Shown: one piece after another, positions 5,950 through 12,961 of the stretch
Layout: the number at the start of each line of letters is the position of its first letter
Position numbering within the stretch: position 1 is the first letter of the stretch
Assembly: GCF_002422095.1 (NCBI RefSeq)
Contig: NZ_DITB01000035.1
Location: 1-12,961, forward strand
Source of the DNA: Flavobacterium sp. UBA6195
GTDB lineage: Bacteria > Bacteroidota > Bacteroidia > Flavobacteriales > Flavobacteriaceae
DNA length: 12,961 nt
Direction: 5' to 3'
Notes under the pieces: model-generated
Told to the model about the DNA's origin: nothing
Seen by the model: only the letters and a program-made list of their open reading frames with translations
Databases searched by the model: none
Made by a program: the position numbers and the translations under genes

Positions 5950-6291
5950 ATTTTGGTTGTTGTTTCTGATTTTTTTCAAAACAACATTAAAAGGGAATCA
6001 AGTGATTGATGACTATTGATTAAGGATTTAAGATTTTTGAAGTTTTTCTGAAATCTAAAATCATCAATCTAAAATCAAAAATCTTGAGCTGTACCCGCAA
6101 CTGTAAGCTATTAAGCTTGTTATTTTCTACATTACCACTGTTGTTAATTTAGAATTAAGAATTCTGAATTTAGAAAATTTCTAACTTCTAATTTCTAATT
6201 TCTAACTTTCGATGGGAAGGTTGATAACAAGACGCAAGCCAGGAGACCTGCCACATTCGTTGAGTAACAAACTTTCGGGAAAAAAAGTTTG
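5950..6291 (+). promoter_or_regulatory. Cobalamin riboswitch (class I type), expanded
   Basis: The leader of the receptor gene carries the conserved blocks of the adenosylcobalamin riboswitch in order: AAAAGGGAATC (5989-5999), GAGCTGTACCCGCAACTGTA (6086-6105), CCACTG (6135-6140), GGGAAGG (6214-6220), GACGCAAGCC, and the B12 box AGCCAGGAGACCTGCC (6237-6252). Helices I can draw are P4 (TCAAG 5998-6002 with CTTGA 6083-6087) and an 8-bp stem CTTGTTAT/ATAACAAG (6116-6123 with 6224-6231). A last hairpin is at 6268-6275/6284-6291, with a CGGG loop complementary to CCCG at 6094-6097, a candidate kissing loop. No T-run follows that hairpin, so control of translation, rather than termination, seems more likely. 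Two AT-rich expansions make it longer than usual. Corrinoid binding should lower receptor expression. Confidence 0.95.
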
Positions 6292-6350
6292 AGTATGGGT
6301 AAATTCTGTGCTTTTCTCCCAGATTTATTAAAATTTTTATTAACCCTAAA

Positions 6351-8288
6351 ATGAACAAAAAGTTTATTGGCTTAAGTGTATTTACACTAGCTACTGCTTT
6401 TGCGTATGCTCAAGATTCAGATACGCTAAAAGTGAACAACTTAAAAGAAGTTGTTATTTCGGACACTAAATTTGCGCAAAGCAAAGAAAAATCAGGTAAA
6501 ATTATTGAAGTGATTACTGCACAAGACCTAGAAGCTAAAAAAGGTCAAAATTTGGCTAACGTTTTGAGTCAAGTTGCTGGAGTGGAAATCAATGGAAATC
6601 AATCGTTTAATGGGAAAAATTTAGGCTATTACATTCGTGGTGGACGTAATCGTCAAGTGGCTATTTATATTGATGGTGTTCCAGTTTCTGATGCTTCAGG
6701 AATTAACATTGAATATGATTTGCGTTTAATTCTAGTAGAACAAATCGAGAAAATTGAAGTAATGAAAGGCGCTTCGAGTACGTTATACGGAACTGGAGCG
6801 GCAACCGGAGTTATCAATATTACTCTGAAAAAATCAGCAAAAAAAGAGATTTCAGGTAATGCGTACATCAATATGGGAACGCAAAATACTTCAAATACTT
6901 CAAAAACGAGTGCACAAGATTTCAATCAAGGATTATCAGTAAACGGAACGATTAATAAAGTTTCCTACATGACCACTTTAAACAGCACGGAAACCAAAGG
7001 AATGTCAGAAGCCGCTGGAGAAAATTTCGAAGAAGATACGTTTTCGAGAGTGAATGTGTTGCAGAAAATTGGTTTCAAAGCGAATGATAAATTAAGTTTT
7101 GAGTTTTTCGGGAATTATGACCGAATCAAAAATACATTTGATAATTCGTTTGATGGTATTATTGCGAATTCTGACGATTTGAACAACAATAGTTTTTCGG
7201 AACAGTTCAGAATTGGATTTTTACCAAAATATAAATACAATAAAGGGGAATTTGCTATTAATGCTGGTGCTTCTACAATTGATAGAGTTTTAAATATTTC
7301 AAATTCGTGGTCGGGAACGATTGATAATTACAATTATTCAGGAAGAAGTGCTTCGATTGATGCTTTCAATAAATACAACTTTAGTAAGCAAGTATATTTA
7401 GTTTTAGGTGCGCAATATCAATATTTCGATATGACACAAAAAGACGCCTACACTGATGTGGCAAGAGAAAGAGCGAAGTTCAATTTGTTAGATCCGTATG
7501 CTACTTTGGTTTTTAATTCCGATTTTGGTTTGAATGTCAATGCAGGAGCTCGTTTCAACACCCATAGCGAATACGGAAATCAAATAGTATATAACTTCAA
7601 TCCAAGTTATTCATTTGAAAATTTACCATTGAAAGTTTTAGCTTCTTACAGTACGGCTTTCATCACGCCAAGTTTATACCAATTATACGGTCCTTACGGA
7701 AATTTAAACTTAACACCAGAAGAAAATGCTACGGCAGAATTTGGTTTTGAATCGCAATTGTTAGATAAAAAATTAACGATAAATGCAGTCGGTTTTTATA
7801 GAGAAGAAGAAAATACGTTTGGATTTTTTACTAATCCAATAACGTTTGCTTCAAATTATATCAACATCGACGGAACTTACAATGCAAAAGGAGTAGAAAC
7901 AAGCGTTCGTTATGCCTTATCAGAACGTTTCAATATTGGTGGAAATTATACTTTTACTCAAGTGGAAGAGCAATTAAACCGATTAATTCCAAAGCACAAA
8001 GCAAATATCGATTTGAATTACAAATTTAAAAGAGGAGCATTCGGAATCAATTATCAATATGTAGATAAAAGAAGCGATGCCTATTACGATTCGAATATTT
8101 GGGCAACACAGGCTGTTAATTTAGCTGCTTATCAGTTGGTTAATTCGAATATTTCATATGAATTATTACCAAAGCGTTTGCATATTTTTGGAACTGTAAC
8201 CAATATTTTAAACGAAGATTTCCAAGAAGTAATTGGTTATAATACAAGAGGAAGAAATTATAAATTAGGTTTGAATTTCATGTTTTAA
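6351..8288 (+). CDS. btuB: TonB-dependent outer-membrane receptor, BtuB-like (vitamin B12)
   Basis: A 645-residue outer-membrane active transporter, close in size to E. coli BtuB. MNKKFIGLSVFTLATAFAYA is the signal peptide. A TonB-box-like stretch EVVISDT is at 33-39. The plug domain spans about 48-160 and includes VLSQVAGVEI, YYIRGGRNRQVAIYIDGVPV and VMKGASSTLYGTGAATGVINI. The rest is a 22-strand-type barrel rich in aromatic alternation, ending in NFMF with the C-terminal Phe expected of barrel proteins. The barrel includes the common TPSLYQLYGPYGN...NLTPEENATAEFG region. It is transcribed from a cobalamin riboswitch, which is the main evidence for a corrinoid substrate. It is followed by a strong terminator, so it forms its own transcription unit. 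Partners are the TonB-like protein and ABC importer encoded to the left. Identification as a TonB-dependent receptor is firm; B12 specificity is inferred from the riboswitch. Confidence 0.93.
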   Translation: MNKKFIGLSVFTLATAFAYAQDSDTLKVNNLKEVVISDTKFAQSKEKSGKIIEVITAQDLEAKKGQNLANVLSQVAGVEINGNQSFNGKNLGYYIRGGRNRQVAIYIDGVPVSDASGINIEYDLRLILVEQIEKIEVMKGASSTLYGTGAATGVINITLKKSAKKEISGNAYINMGTQNTSNTSKTSAQDFNQGLSVNGTINKVSYMTTLNSTETKGMSEAAGENFEEDTFSRVNVLQKIGFKANDKLSFEFFGNYDRIKNTFDNSFDGIIANSDDLNNNSFSEQFRIGFLPKYKYNKGEFAINAGASTIDRVLNISNSWSGTIDNYNYSGRSASIDAFNKYNFSKQVYLVLGAQYQYFDMTQKDAYTDVARERAKFNLLDPYATLVFNSDFGLNVNAGARFNTHSEYGNQIVYNFNPSYSFENLPLKVLASYSTAFITPSLYQLYGPYGNLNLTPEENATAEFGFESQLLDKKLTINAVGFYREEENTFGFFTNPITFASNYINIDGTYNAKGVETSVRYALSERFNIGGNYTFTQVEEQLNRLIPKHKANIDLNYKFKRGAFGINYQYVDKRSDAYYDSNIWATQAVNLAAYQLVNSNISYELLPKRLHIFGTVTNILNEDFQEVIGYNTRGRNYKLGLNFMF

Positions 8289-8311
8289 CTAAAGTTTAAT
8301 TATTTGATTTT

Positions 8312-8349
8312 AAAAGGTTTTGATATTTTTTTATCAGAACCTTTTTTTT
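8312..8349 (+). terminator. Intrinsic terminator after btuB
   Basis: A 13-bp stem (8312-8324 with 8333-8345, including one G-U pair) closes an 8-base loop, and the T-run 8342-8349 overlaps the right arm. It separates the receptor from the sigma-factor operon. Confidence 0.85.
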
Positions 8350-8402
8350 ATTTGTAACAAAATTAAATTACATTCGTCTTCATTATAAACCAACCAATTA
8401 CT

Positions 8403-8918
8403 ATGAACCAAAACGAGTTTGTACAAATAATTACTCCTTTTAAGGATAAGTTATTTCGTTTAGCGAAGCGAATGCTCGTAAGTACCGAAGAAGCAGAAGA
8501 TGCTACTCAGGAAGTGTTGGTAAGATTGTGGAATAAAAATAGTGCTTTAGAACAGTACAATAGTGTAGAAGCTTTAGCTATGACGATGACCAAAAATTAT
8601 TGTTTGGACCAATTGAAAAGCAAAAGAGCTACTAATTTGCAAATTGTGCATAGTAATTATCAAGACAAGCAAGCGAGTGTTGAAACGCAAATAGAGCATC
8701 AAAATACGTTGCAATGGGCCGAAAAGTTAATGAACGATTTACCTGAACAACAACGATTGATCTTACAACTAAGAGAAATTGAAGAATACGAATTTTCGGA
8801 AATTGCTCAAGTATTAGAAATGAATGAAACAGCGGTTCGAGTAGCTTTATCAAGAGCACGAAAAACCATAAGAGAACAAATTGAAAAAACACATAATTAT
8901 GGAACTCAAGTTAGTTGA
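8403..8918 (+). CDS. ECF-type RNA polymerase sigma factor
   Basis: A 171-residue sigma-70 family protein of the extracytoplasmic-function size class. Region 2 covers about 10-76, with the core-binding DATQEVLVRLW helix at 33-43. Region 4 covers about 112-160, with a helix-turn-helix EYEFSEIAQVLEMNETAV and VALSRARKTIRE reading the -35 element. There is no region 3 between them. The ATG at 8403 is the natural start. The gene begins the operon with the membrane protein and the two DUF4252 genes, and its last 20 bases overlap the next gene. That overlap suggests translational coupling, as is usual for sigma/anti-sigma pairs. An imperfect box TACATTCG at 8369-8376 is the only promoter hint. Target genes are unknown; autoregulation is common in this class but not shown here. 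Confidence 0.92.
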   Translation: MNQNEFVQIITPFKDKLFRLAKRMLVSTEEAEDATQEVLVRLWNKNSALEQYNSVEALAMTMTKNYCLDQLKSKRATNLQIVHSNYQDKQASVETQIEHQNTLQWAEKLMNDLPEQQRLILQLREIEEYEFSEIAQVLEMNETAVRVALSRARKTIREQIEKTHNYGTQVS

Positions 8919-9342
8919 ACAATTATTGGAAAAATACTTTCAAGGAGAAACTACAATAGCAGAAGAAAAACAATTAAAGGCCTATTTTTCTTCCAACGAT
9001 GTGGCGCCACATTTGGCAAAATATCAATCACTATTTGGTTATTTTGAAACACAAAAAGAAACGCAATTCGAGCAAAAACTTCCATTACAACCTAGAAAAC
9101 AAAATACTGTAAAATGGATAGGTATTGCAGCAAGTTTTGTAGTGCTTTTTGGATTGGCAACCTTCTATTTTTATCCATCCGAACCTAAGAAAGAAGATTT
9201 AGGAACATATGATAATCCAGAAGAAGCCTTTGCCGCCACACAAAAAGCTTTGTTGATGGTTTCAGAACAAGTTAACATTGGCATGGAAAGTGTTGTATAT
9301 TTAGAAGAATACGAAAAAACAAAAAAAACAATTTTTAAATAA
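8899..9342 (+). CDS. Single-pass membrane protein, putative anti-sigma factor
   Basis: A 147-residue protein counted from the ATG at 8899, preferred over an in-frame TTG at 8881. The cytoplasmic N-terminus LLEKYFQGETTIAEEKQLKAYF (9-30) resembles the start of Bacteroidota anti-sigma proteins, but there is no zinc-binding His/Cys motif. One membrane helix is at about 72-92 (VKWIGIAASFVVLFGLATFY). The periplasmic tail of about 54 residues has a conserved-looking NPEEAFAATQKALLMVSEQV and YLEEYEKTKKTIFK. The gene overlaps the sigma gene by 20 bp and is followed 8 bp later by the first DUF4252 gene. A role holding the sigma factor at the membrane is inferred from overlap, topology and context. It could instead be a membrane accessory of unknown job. 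Confidence 0.75.
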   Translation: MELKLVEQLLEKYFQGETTIAEEKQLKAYFSSNDVAPHLAKYQSLFGYFETQKETQFEQKLPLQPRKQNTVKWIGIAASFVVLFGLATFYFYPSEPKKEDLGTYDNPEEAFAATQKALLMVSEQVNIGMESVVYLEEYEKTKKTIFK

Positions 9343-9350
9343 TAAGAAAA

Positions 9351-9878
9351 ATGAAAAATTTAGTAGTAGTTATAGCATTTTTAATGGCATCAACAGTTTC
9401 TTTTGCACAAGGCGCTTTTGATAAATTTGAAGATAAAGAAGGTGTAGCATCTGTTATTGTTAATAAGAAGATGTTTGAAATGATGAGTAAAGTTAAAGTG
9501 GATGCAAAAGATAAAGAAATGCAACAATACATGAATTTACTTAGAAAATTAGATAATTTGAAAGTATTCACCACAAGTAACGCAAAAATTAGTGCCGATA
9601 TGAAAGCGACTGTAAATAGTTACTTAAAATCGAATCCATTAGAAGAATTAATGCGTGTGAATGGCGATGGTAAAAATGTAAAAATTTATGTGAAATCTGG
9701 AGCAACATCAGACATTGTAAAAGAACTTTTAATGTTCGTTGAAGGTTCTAATATTAAAGATGCAGGAACAGTGGTTTTATCATTAACTGGAAACTTTAGC
9801 TTAGATGAAATTTCTATGTTAACCGAAAAAATGAATTTGCCTGGTGGTGATGATTTGAAAAAAGCTTCAAAAAAGTAA
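9351..9878 (+). CDS. DUF4252 domain protein, secreted
   Basis: A 175-residue exported protein. MKNLVVVIAFLMASTVSFAQ is a signal peptide of the ordinary (non-lipoprotein) type. The mature chain begins AFDKFEDKEGVASVIVNKKMFEMM and contains LDNLKVFTTSN near 66-76, which I recognise as the pattern of DUF4252 (PF14060). No catalytic motif is visible. It ends in a Lys-rich KKASKK tail. It lies in the sigma-factor operon, 8 bp after the membrane protein and 3 bp before a second DUF4252 gene, so the four genes are very likely co-transcribed. Function of the domain is unknown to me. Location in the periplasm would allow it to sense or respond to envelope conditions together with the putative anti-sigma factor, but that is inference. 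Confidence 0.83.
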   Translation: MKNLVVVIAFLMASTVSFAQGAFDKFEDKEGVASVIVNKKMFEMMSKVKVDAKDKEMQQYMNLLRKLDNLKVFTTSNAKISADMKATVNSYLKSNPLEELMRVNGDGKNVKIYVKSGATSDIVKELLMFVEGSNIKDAGTVVLSLTGNFSLDEISMLTEKMNLPGGDDLKKASKK

Positions 9879-9881
9879 ATC

Positions 9882-10415
9882 ATGAAAAAGTTTCTATTAT
9901 TTGTTTCAAGTGTGATTTTACTTTGGAGTTGTGAAGACAAACCCACACTTCAAAAGTATTTTGTAAAAAATACAGAATCTCCTAAGTTTATCGCATTAGA
10001 CTTAGCTTCCAATATCATTAAAACGGATAAAGTTGCATTATCTGAAACAGAAAAAGCGGCATTAGAATCGTTTGAAAAAATGAATATTTTAGCTTTCAGA
10101 GCTGATTCAACTGATATTGCCGGATATGACAAAGAAATCAAAGAAGTGAAAGCTATTTTGAAAGACGAAAGCTATCAACAATTAATGAAAGCTGGTTCTG
10201 GAAACGATGGTGCCGCTATCTATTTCGTTGGAAGTGATGACGAACACATTGAAGAGTTTGTAGTTTTAGCAGGAAAGAAAGAAAATGGTTTTGCAGTTGT
10301 TCGAGTTTTAGGAAACGATATGAATCCAACACACATAATAAATATGTTAAGTTTACTCCAAAAATCACAAGTAGATATGGAGCAATTGAAACCTTTACAA
10401 CAACTTATGAAATAA
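9882..10415 (+). CDS. DUF4252 domain lipoprotein
   Basis: A 177-residue lipoprotein: MKKFLLFVSSVILLWSC with Cys17 as the lipidated residue. The body has the same overall plan as the preceding gene, with FEKMNILAFRAD standing where the first has LDNLKVF, followed by a YQQLMKAGSGNDGAAIYFVG segment and a VVRVLGNDMNPTHIINMLSLLQK end. This suggests a second, diverged DUF4252 copy. It starts 3 bp after the upstream stop and is the last gene of the operon; a terminator begins right at its stop codon. One member soluble and the other lipid-anchored implies different periplasmic locations. The role is unknown. The paralogy is judged by eye from pattern, not from alignment scores. Confidence 0.78.
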   Translation: MKKFLLFVSSVILLWSCEDKPTLQKYFVKNTESPKFIALDLASNIIKTDKVALSETEKAALESFEKMNILAFRADSTDIAGYDKEIKEVKAILKDESYQQLMKAGSGNDGAAIYFVGSDDEHIEEFVVLAGKKENGFAVVRVLGNDMNPTHIINMLSLLQKSQVDMEQLKPLQQLMK

Positions 10416-10442
10416 AAAAATCCCGCAACTGCGGGATTTTTT
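10415..10442. terminator. Bidirectional terminator between DUF4252 and crtZ
   Basis: A GC-rich stem TCCCGC/GCGGGA (10421-10426 with 10431-10436) has an AACT loop. It is lengthened by A-runs on the left and T-runs on the right, so a U-tract follows in both directions. It overlaps the stop codons of both converging genes. Confidence 0.9.
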
Positions 10443-10884
10443 AGTTTTTGAAGTATTTTAAAGGAACAATCAACATTCCGAAACATTCTCCGTCTTCTTT
10501 TCCTATGTGTTTGTGATGCATTTTGTGAGCTCTTCTAACGGCTCTTGCATAGCGATTATTAGCGTTTCTAAACAACTTAAATCGTTGGTGAATAAAAATG
10601 TCATGAACTAAGAAATAAGCTAATCCGTAAGCGAAAATTCCTAACCCAATGGCCAATCCTATTTCTAAGATATTGTGCTGCCATAATAAAAAACAACCAA
10701 TACTCACCACAGCATAAAAAATAAAGAAAGCATCATTACGTTCAAACCATGAATCGTGATCTTTCTTGTGATGATCGGCATGTAAACTCCATAAAAATCC
10801 GTGCATAATATATTTATGACTAAACCAAGCCATAAATTCCATAAAGCAAAAAGTGGTAAAAAAAACCAAAACGTGTAACCACAT
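10441..10884 (-). CDS. crtZ: Beta-carotene 3-hydroxylase
   Basis: A 147-residue membrane hydroxylase of the CrtZ family (fatty acid hydroxylase superfamily), adding 3-hydroxyl groups to beta-ionone rings to give cryptoxanthin and zeaxanthin. The four diiron-binding histidine clusters are all present: HKYIMH (23-28), HADHH (35-39), HDIFIH (94-99) and HKMHHKH (120-126). Hydrophobic spans lie near 2-20, 52-68 and 72-93. The length matches bacterial CrtZ of this phylum. It follows crtI and crtB on the same strand after an 87-bp gap, and ends at the shared terminator. No lycopene cyclase gene is in the window, so the supply of beta-carotene must come from elsewhere in the genome. Confidence 0.93.
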   Translation of the reverse strand: MWLHVLVFFTTFCFMEFMAWFSHKYIMHGFLWSLHADHHKKDHDSWFERNDAFFIFYAVVSIGCFLLWQHNILEIGLAIGLGIFAYGLAYFLVHDIFIHQRFKLFRNANNRYARAVRRAHKMHHKHIGKEDGECFGMLIVPLKYFKN

Positions 10885-10938
10885 AATATTTTAAATTTTA
10901 ATAATTAATTTTCAAAGTCAAGAACAAGTTCAAAGTAA

Positions 10939-10966
10939 ATCTAACATCCATCATCTAACATCCATC
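10939..10966. repeat. Perfect 14-bp tandem repeat between crtB and crtZ
   Basis: ATCTAACATCCATC occurs twice head to tail (10939-10952 and 10953-10966) and is followed by a partial CGCCCATC. It sits just beyond the crtB stop and has no coding potential. Confidence 0.85.
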
Positions 10967-10971
10967 GCCCA

Positions 10972-11811
10972 TCAAATAATATTCAATCTGTATTTAACGT
11001 AACATCTCGCCAATAATTCTACTTTTTGATAATCAGAAACTCGTATACGCGTATTTTTGATTTCTAAAGAAGGTGTTTTTTGAAGTTTTTTCAATAATTT
11101 TTTATAATATCTGTACGCCGTATAAACGCCAAATTTAGCTTCTAAAGGTAAGTTTTTGATTCCTTCATAAGCCGCTTCAAAATCACTTTCAATATCAGCA
11201 ATGATTTCTTGTTTCGATTTTTCATCTAATTGATTCAAATCGGTATTTGGGAAATAAGTTCTACTTAATTCTTCAAAATCAGCTTTTAAATCGCGTAAGA
11301 AATTCACTTTTTGAAAAGCCGAACCTAAACGCATAGCCGAATCTTTTAATTGATTGTACTTTTCATCATTTCCGTTTACGAAAACTTTCAAGCACATTAA
11401 TCCCACAACATCAGCTGAACCATAAATATATTCTTGATATTCTTCTGTTGTTTTGTATTCACTTTTGCTTAAATCAAGTTTCATGCTTTTCATAAAAGCA
11501 TCAATCATTTCCTGTGGAATATTATATTTATTCACAGTATGTTGAAATGAATTTAAAATTGGATTTAAGCTAATTCTTTGAGATAGCGCTAAACTTAATT
11601 CATTTTCAAACTGAGAAAACAAGGCTTCTTTATCGTAATCGTGAAAAGTATCTACAATTTCATCCGCAAAGCGAACAAAACCATAAATGTTATAGATGTC
11701 TTGTCGGATACTAGGAGCCAACATTTTTACAGCAGATGAAAATGATGTGCTGTACGCTTTCGTAACTTTTACGCTACAATCAAATGAAACGTTATCAAAA
11801 ATGGACTTCAT
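10972..11811 (-). CDS. crtB: 15-cis-phytoene synthase
   Basis: A 279-residue squalene/phytoene synthase that joins two geranylgeranyl diphosphates to make phytoene, the first committed carotenoid step. Both Mg-binding aspartate motifs are present: DEIVD at 50-54 within GFVRFADEIVDTF, and DLKAD at 174-178 within NFLRDLKADFEEL. Other family landmarks are AYSTSFSSAVKML (19-31) and YGSADVVGLMCLKVF (130-144). The length fits bacterial CrtB. The ATG at 11811 lies one base after the crtI stop (TAG T ATG), so the two are surely co-translated from one mRNA. The crtZ gene follows. No internal promoter was evident in this part of the cluster. Confidence 0.96.
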   Translation of the reverse strand: MKSIFDNVSFDCSVKVTKAYSTSFSSAVKMLAPSIRQDIYNIYGFVRFADEIVDTFHDYDKEALFSQFENELSLALSQRISLNPILNSFQHTVNKYNIPQEMIDAFMKSMKLDLSKSEYKTTEEYQEYIYGSADVVGLMCLKVFVNGNDEKYNQLKDSAMRLGSAFQKVNFLRDLKADFEELSRTYFPNTDLNQLDEKSKQEIIADIESDFEAAYEGIKNLPLEAKFGVYTAYRYYKKLLKKLQKTPSLEIKNTRIRVSDYQKVELLARCYVKYRLNII

Positions 11812-11812
11812 A

Positions 11813-12961
11813 CTATTGATACTTTTTTATTAAATCGGCAACTAATTTTCCTGAAATTAAGGACGGAGGTACTCCTGGTCCTGGTACGGTTAATTGTCCA
11901 GTAAAATACAAATTTTGCACTTTTTTACTTTTCAATTTAGGTCTTAAAAAAGCGGTTTGCAGTAAGGTATTTGCCATACCGTATGCATTCCCTTTGTACG
12001 AATTATACTCTTTAACAAAATCTTTTACACAAAATGATTCTTTAAAGATAATATTATTTTTTACACTTTGATTAGTTAGCTGTTCTAATCGAGTTATTAT
12101 TTTTTCAAAGTACAATTCTCTTAGCTCATTTGTGTCCTCTAGTCCTGGTGCTAAAGGAATTAAAAAAATGCCTGCTTCATTTCCTTTTGGAGCTGAATTT
12201 TCATCTGTTTTTGATGGAAAACTTGCGTAAAATAAAGGTTCTTCTGGCCATTTTGGATTATCGTAAATAGCTTCAGCATGTATATCAAAATCAACATCAA
12301 AAAATAATGAATGATGTTCTACGTTTTCAATTTTTTTATCAAACCCAACATAAAATAGGAGAGAAGAAGGTGCAAATGTTTTGTTTTCCCAATAAACTTC
12401 TGAGTATTGGCGATATTTTTTATCTAATAATGTTTCTGAATGATGATAATCAGCACCACTAAGAATCACATCGGCAATTACAATTTTATTATTTACAAGT
12501 AATCCTGTAGCTTTTCCTGCGCTTACTTCAATTTTTTGCACATTCGCATTGGTTTCGATTTTGACTCCTAATTCTTTAGCCAGTGTTTCCATAGCTAAAA
12601 TAACCGAGTACATTCCATTCTTTGGATGCCAAGTTCCCAAACCAAAGTCGGCAAAGTTCATAAAGTTGTAAAAAGAAGGTGTATCGCTTGGTTTTGCTCC
12701 TAAAAATAACACGGGAAACTCTAAAATTTGAACCAATTTCATATTCTTGAATCGTTTTCGAACATCTTTTTTAATGTTACTGAAAAATTGATTCACTTTT
12801 TTAGCTGTTTCTAAAGTAATCAATTCCAAAGGAGATTCTCCTGGACGATATACCAAATCTTTAATAGCAATATCATAATTGCTTTTAGCTTCCGCCATAA
12901 ATTGCTCTAATTGTTTTCCGCTACCTTTCTCAATAGATTCAAAAGTTTTTACAATTTCTGG
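11813..12961 (-). CDS. crtI: Phytoene desaturase (5' partial)
   Basis: C-terminal 382 residues of a CrtI-type FAD-dependent phytoene desaturase, which converts phytoene to lycopene. The reading frame continues past the ATG at 12898 to the window edge (..SIEKGSGKQLEQF just ahead of it), so that ATG is internal. The missing N-terminus would hold the GxGxxG dinucleotide-binding motif; by usual length, roughly 100 residues are absent. Supporting features are GTWHPKNGMYSVILAMETLA in the substrate region, a GADYHHSETLL segment, and the C-terminal FAD-binding block FTGQLTVPGPGVPPSLISGK. It directly precedes crtB with a one-base gap. Related desaturases for other substrates (CrtN, CrtD) share the fold; pairing with crtB makes phytoene the probable substrate. 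Confidence 0.94.
   Translation of the reverse strand, partial: PEIVKTFESIEKGSGKQLEQFMAEAKSNYDIAIKDLVYRPGESPLELITLETAKKVNQFFSNIKKDVRKRFKNMKLVQILEFPVLFLGAKPSDTPSFYNFMNFADFGLGTWHPKNGMYSVILAMETLAKELGVKIETNANVQKIEVSAGKATGLLVNNKIVIADVILSGADYHHSETLLDKKYRQYSEVYWENKTFAPSSLLFYVGFDKKIENVEHHSLFFDVDFDIHAEAIYDNPKWPEEPLFYASFPSKTDENSAPKGNEAGIFLIPLAPGLEDTNELRELYFEKIITRLEQLTNQSVKNNIIFKESFCVKDFVKEYNSYKGNAYGMANTLLQTAFLRPKLKSKKVQNLYFTGQLTVPGPGVPPSLISGKLVADLIKKYQ

Noticed and set aside
6268..6291. Rho-independent terminator inside the riboswitch leader
   Set aside because: The hairpin is AT-rich with no T-run after it; a kissing-loop role fits better.
6665..6925. 86-codon antisense ORF in the receptor gene
   Set aside because: It lies wholly within the plug-domain coding region on the opposite strand and has no start context or recognisable motif.
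12896..12898. ATG at 12898 as the start of crtI
   Set aside because: Upstream codons to the edge are open and read as typical desaturase interior; the FAD-binding N-terminus is missing, so this Met is internal.

Overview
The window reads as chromosomal DNA of a Bacteroidota member, most likely Flavobacterium or a close relative. The base composition is AT-rich, there are TAnnTTTG-type -7 promoter boxes, start codons lack clear Shine-Dalgarno sequences, and the families are typical of flavobacteria: TonB-dependent receptor, TonB-like secreted protein, DUF4252 pair, crtI-crtB-crtZ and a GxxExxY protein. The genus is an inference from these features; no marker gene proves it.

Layout. (1) 3-416, + strand: 3' part of an RluE-type 23S rRNA pseudouridine synthase, ending at a bidirectional terminator. 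(2) 476-5099, - strand: reading from right to left, a periplasmic binding lipoprotein, a FecCD/BtuC permease, a GxxExxY protein, an ABC ATPase and a secreted dienelactone-hydrolase-like protein. The GxxExxY gene lies between permease and ATPase, surrounded by ACCACATAGAAACATAG-type repeats and a 92-bp tandem duplication. The binding-protein gene is bracketed by an inverted pair of about 34 bp. (3) 5261-5867: an unlisted 35-residue membrane ORF (+) facing a secreted TonB-C-terminal-domain protein (-). (4) 5895-8349: two mirror-image promoter boxes, a cobalamin riboswitch with two AT-rich expansions, a BtuB-like TonB-dependent receptor and a strong intrinsic terminator. (5) 8403-10442, + strand: ECF sigma factor, single-pass membrane protein (putative anti-sigma factor), a secreted DUF4252 protein and a DUF4252 lipoprotein, then a bidirectional terminator. 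(6) 10441-12961, - strand: carotenoid genes crtI (cut by the window edge), crtB and crtZ.

How it fits together. Receptor (outer membrane), TonB-like protein, binding lipoprotein, permease and ATPase together make a complete uptake route. The riboswitch ahead of the receptor points to vitamin B12 or another corrinoid as cargo, although only the receptor is visibly under riboswitch control. The sigma/DUF4252 operon looks like an envelope-signalling unit of unknown stimulus. The carotenoid genes would convert phytoene precursors to lycopene and hydroxylate beta-rings, giving zeaxanthin-type yellow pigment if a cyclase is encoded elsewhere.

No tRNA, rRNA, CRISPR array or transposase was seen. 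The most unusual items are the insertion inside the riboswitch P4 loop, the repeat-bounded GxxExxY cassette inside the transporter operon, the inverted repeats around the binding-protein gene, the tiny membrane ORF, and the paired DUF4252 proteins behind a sigma factor.
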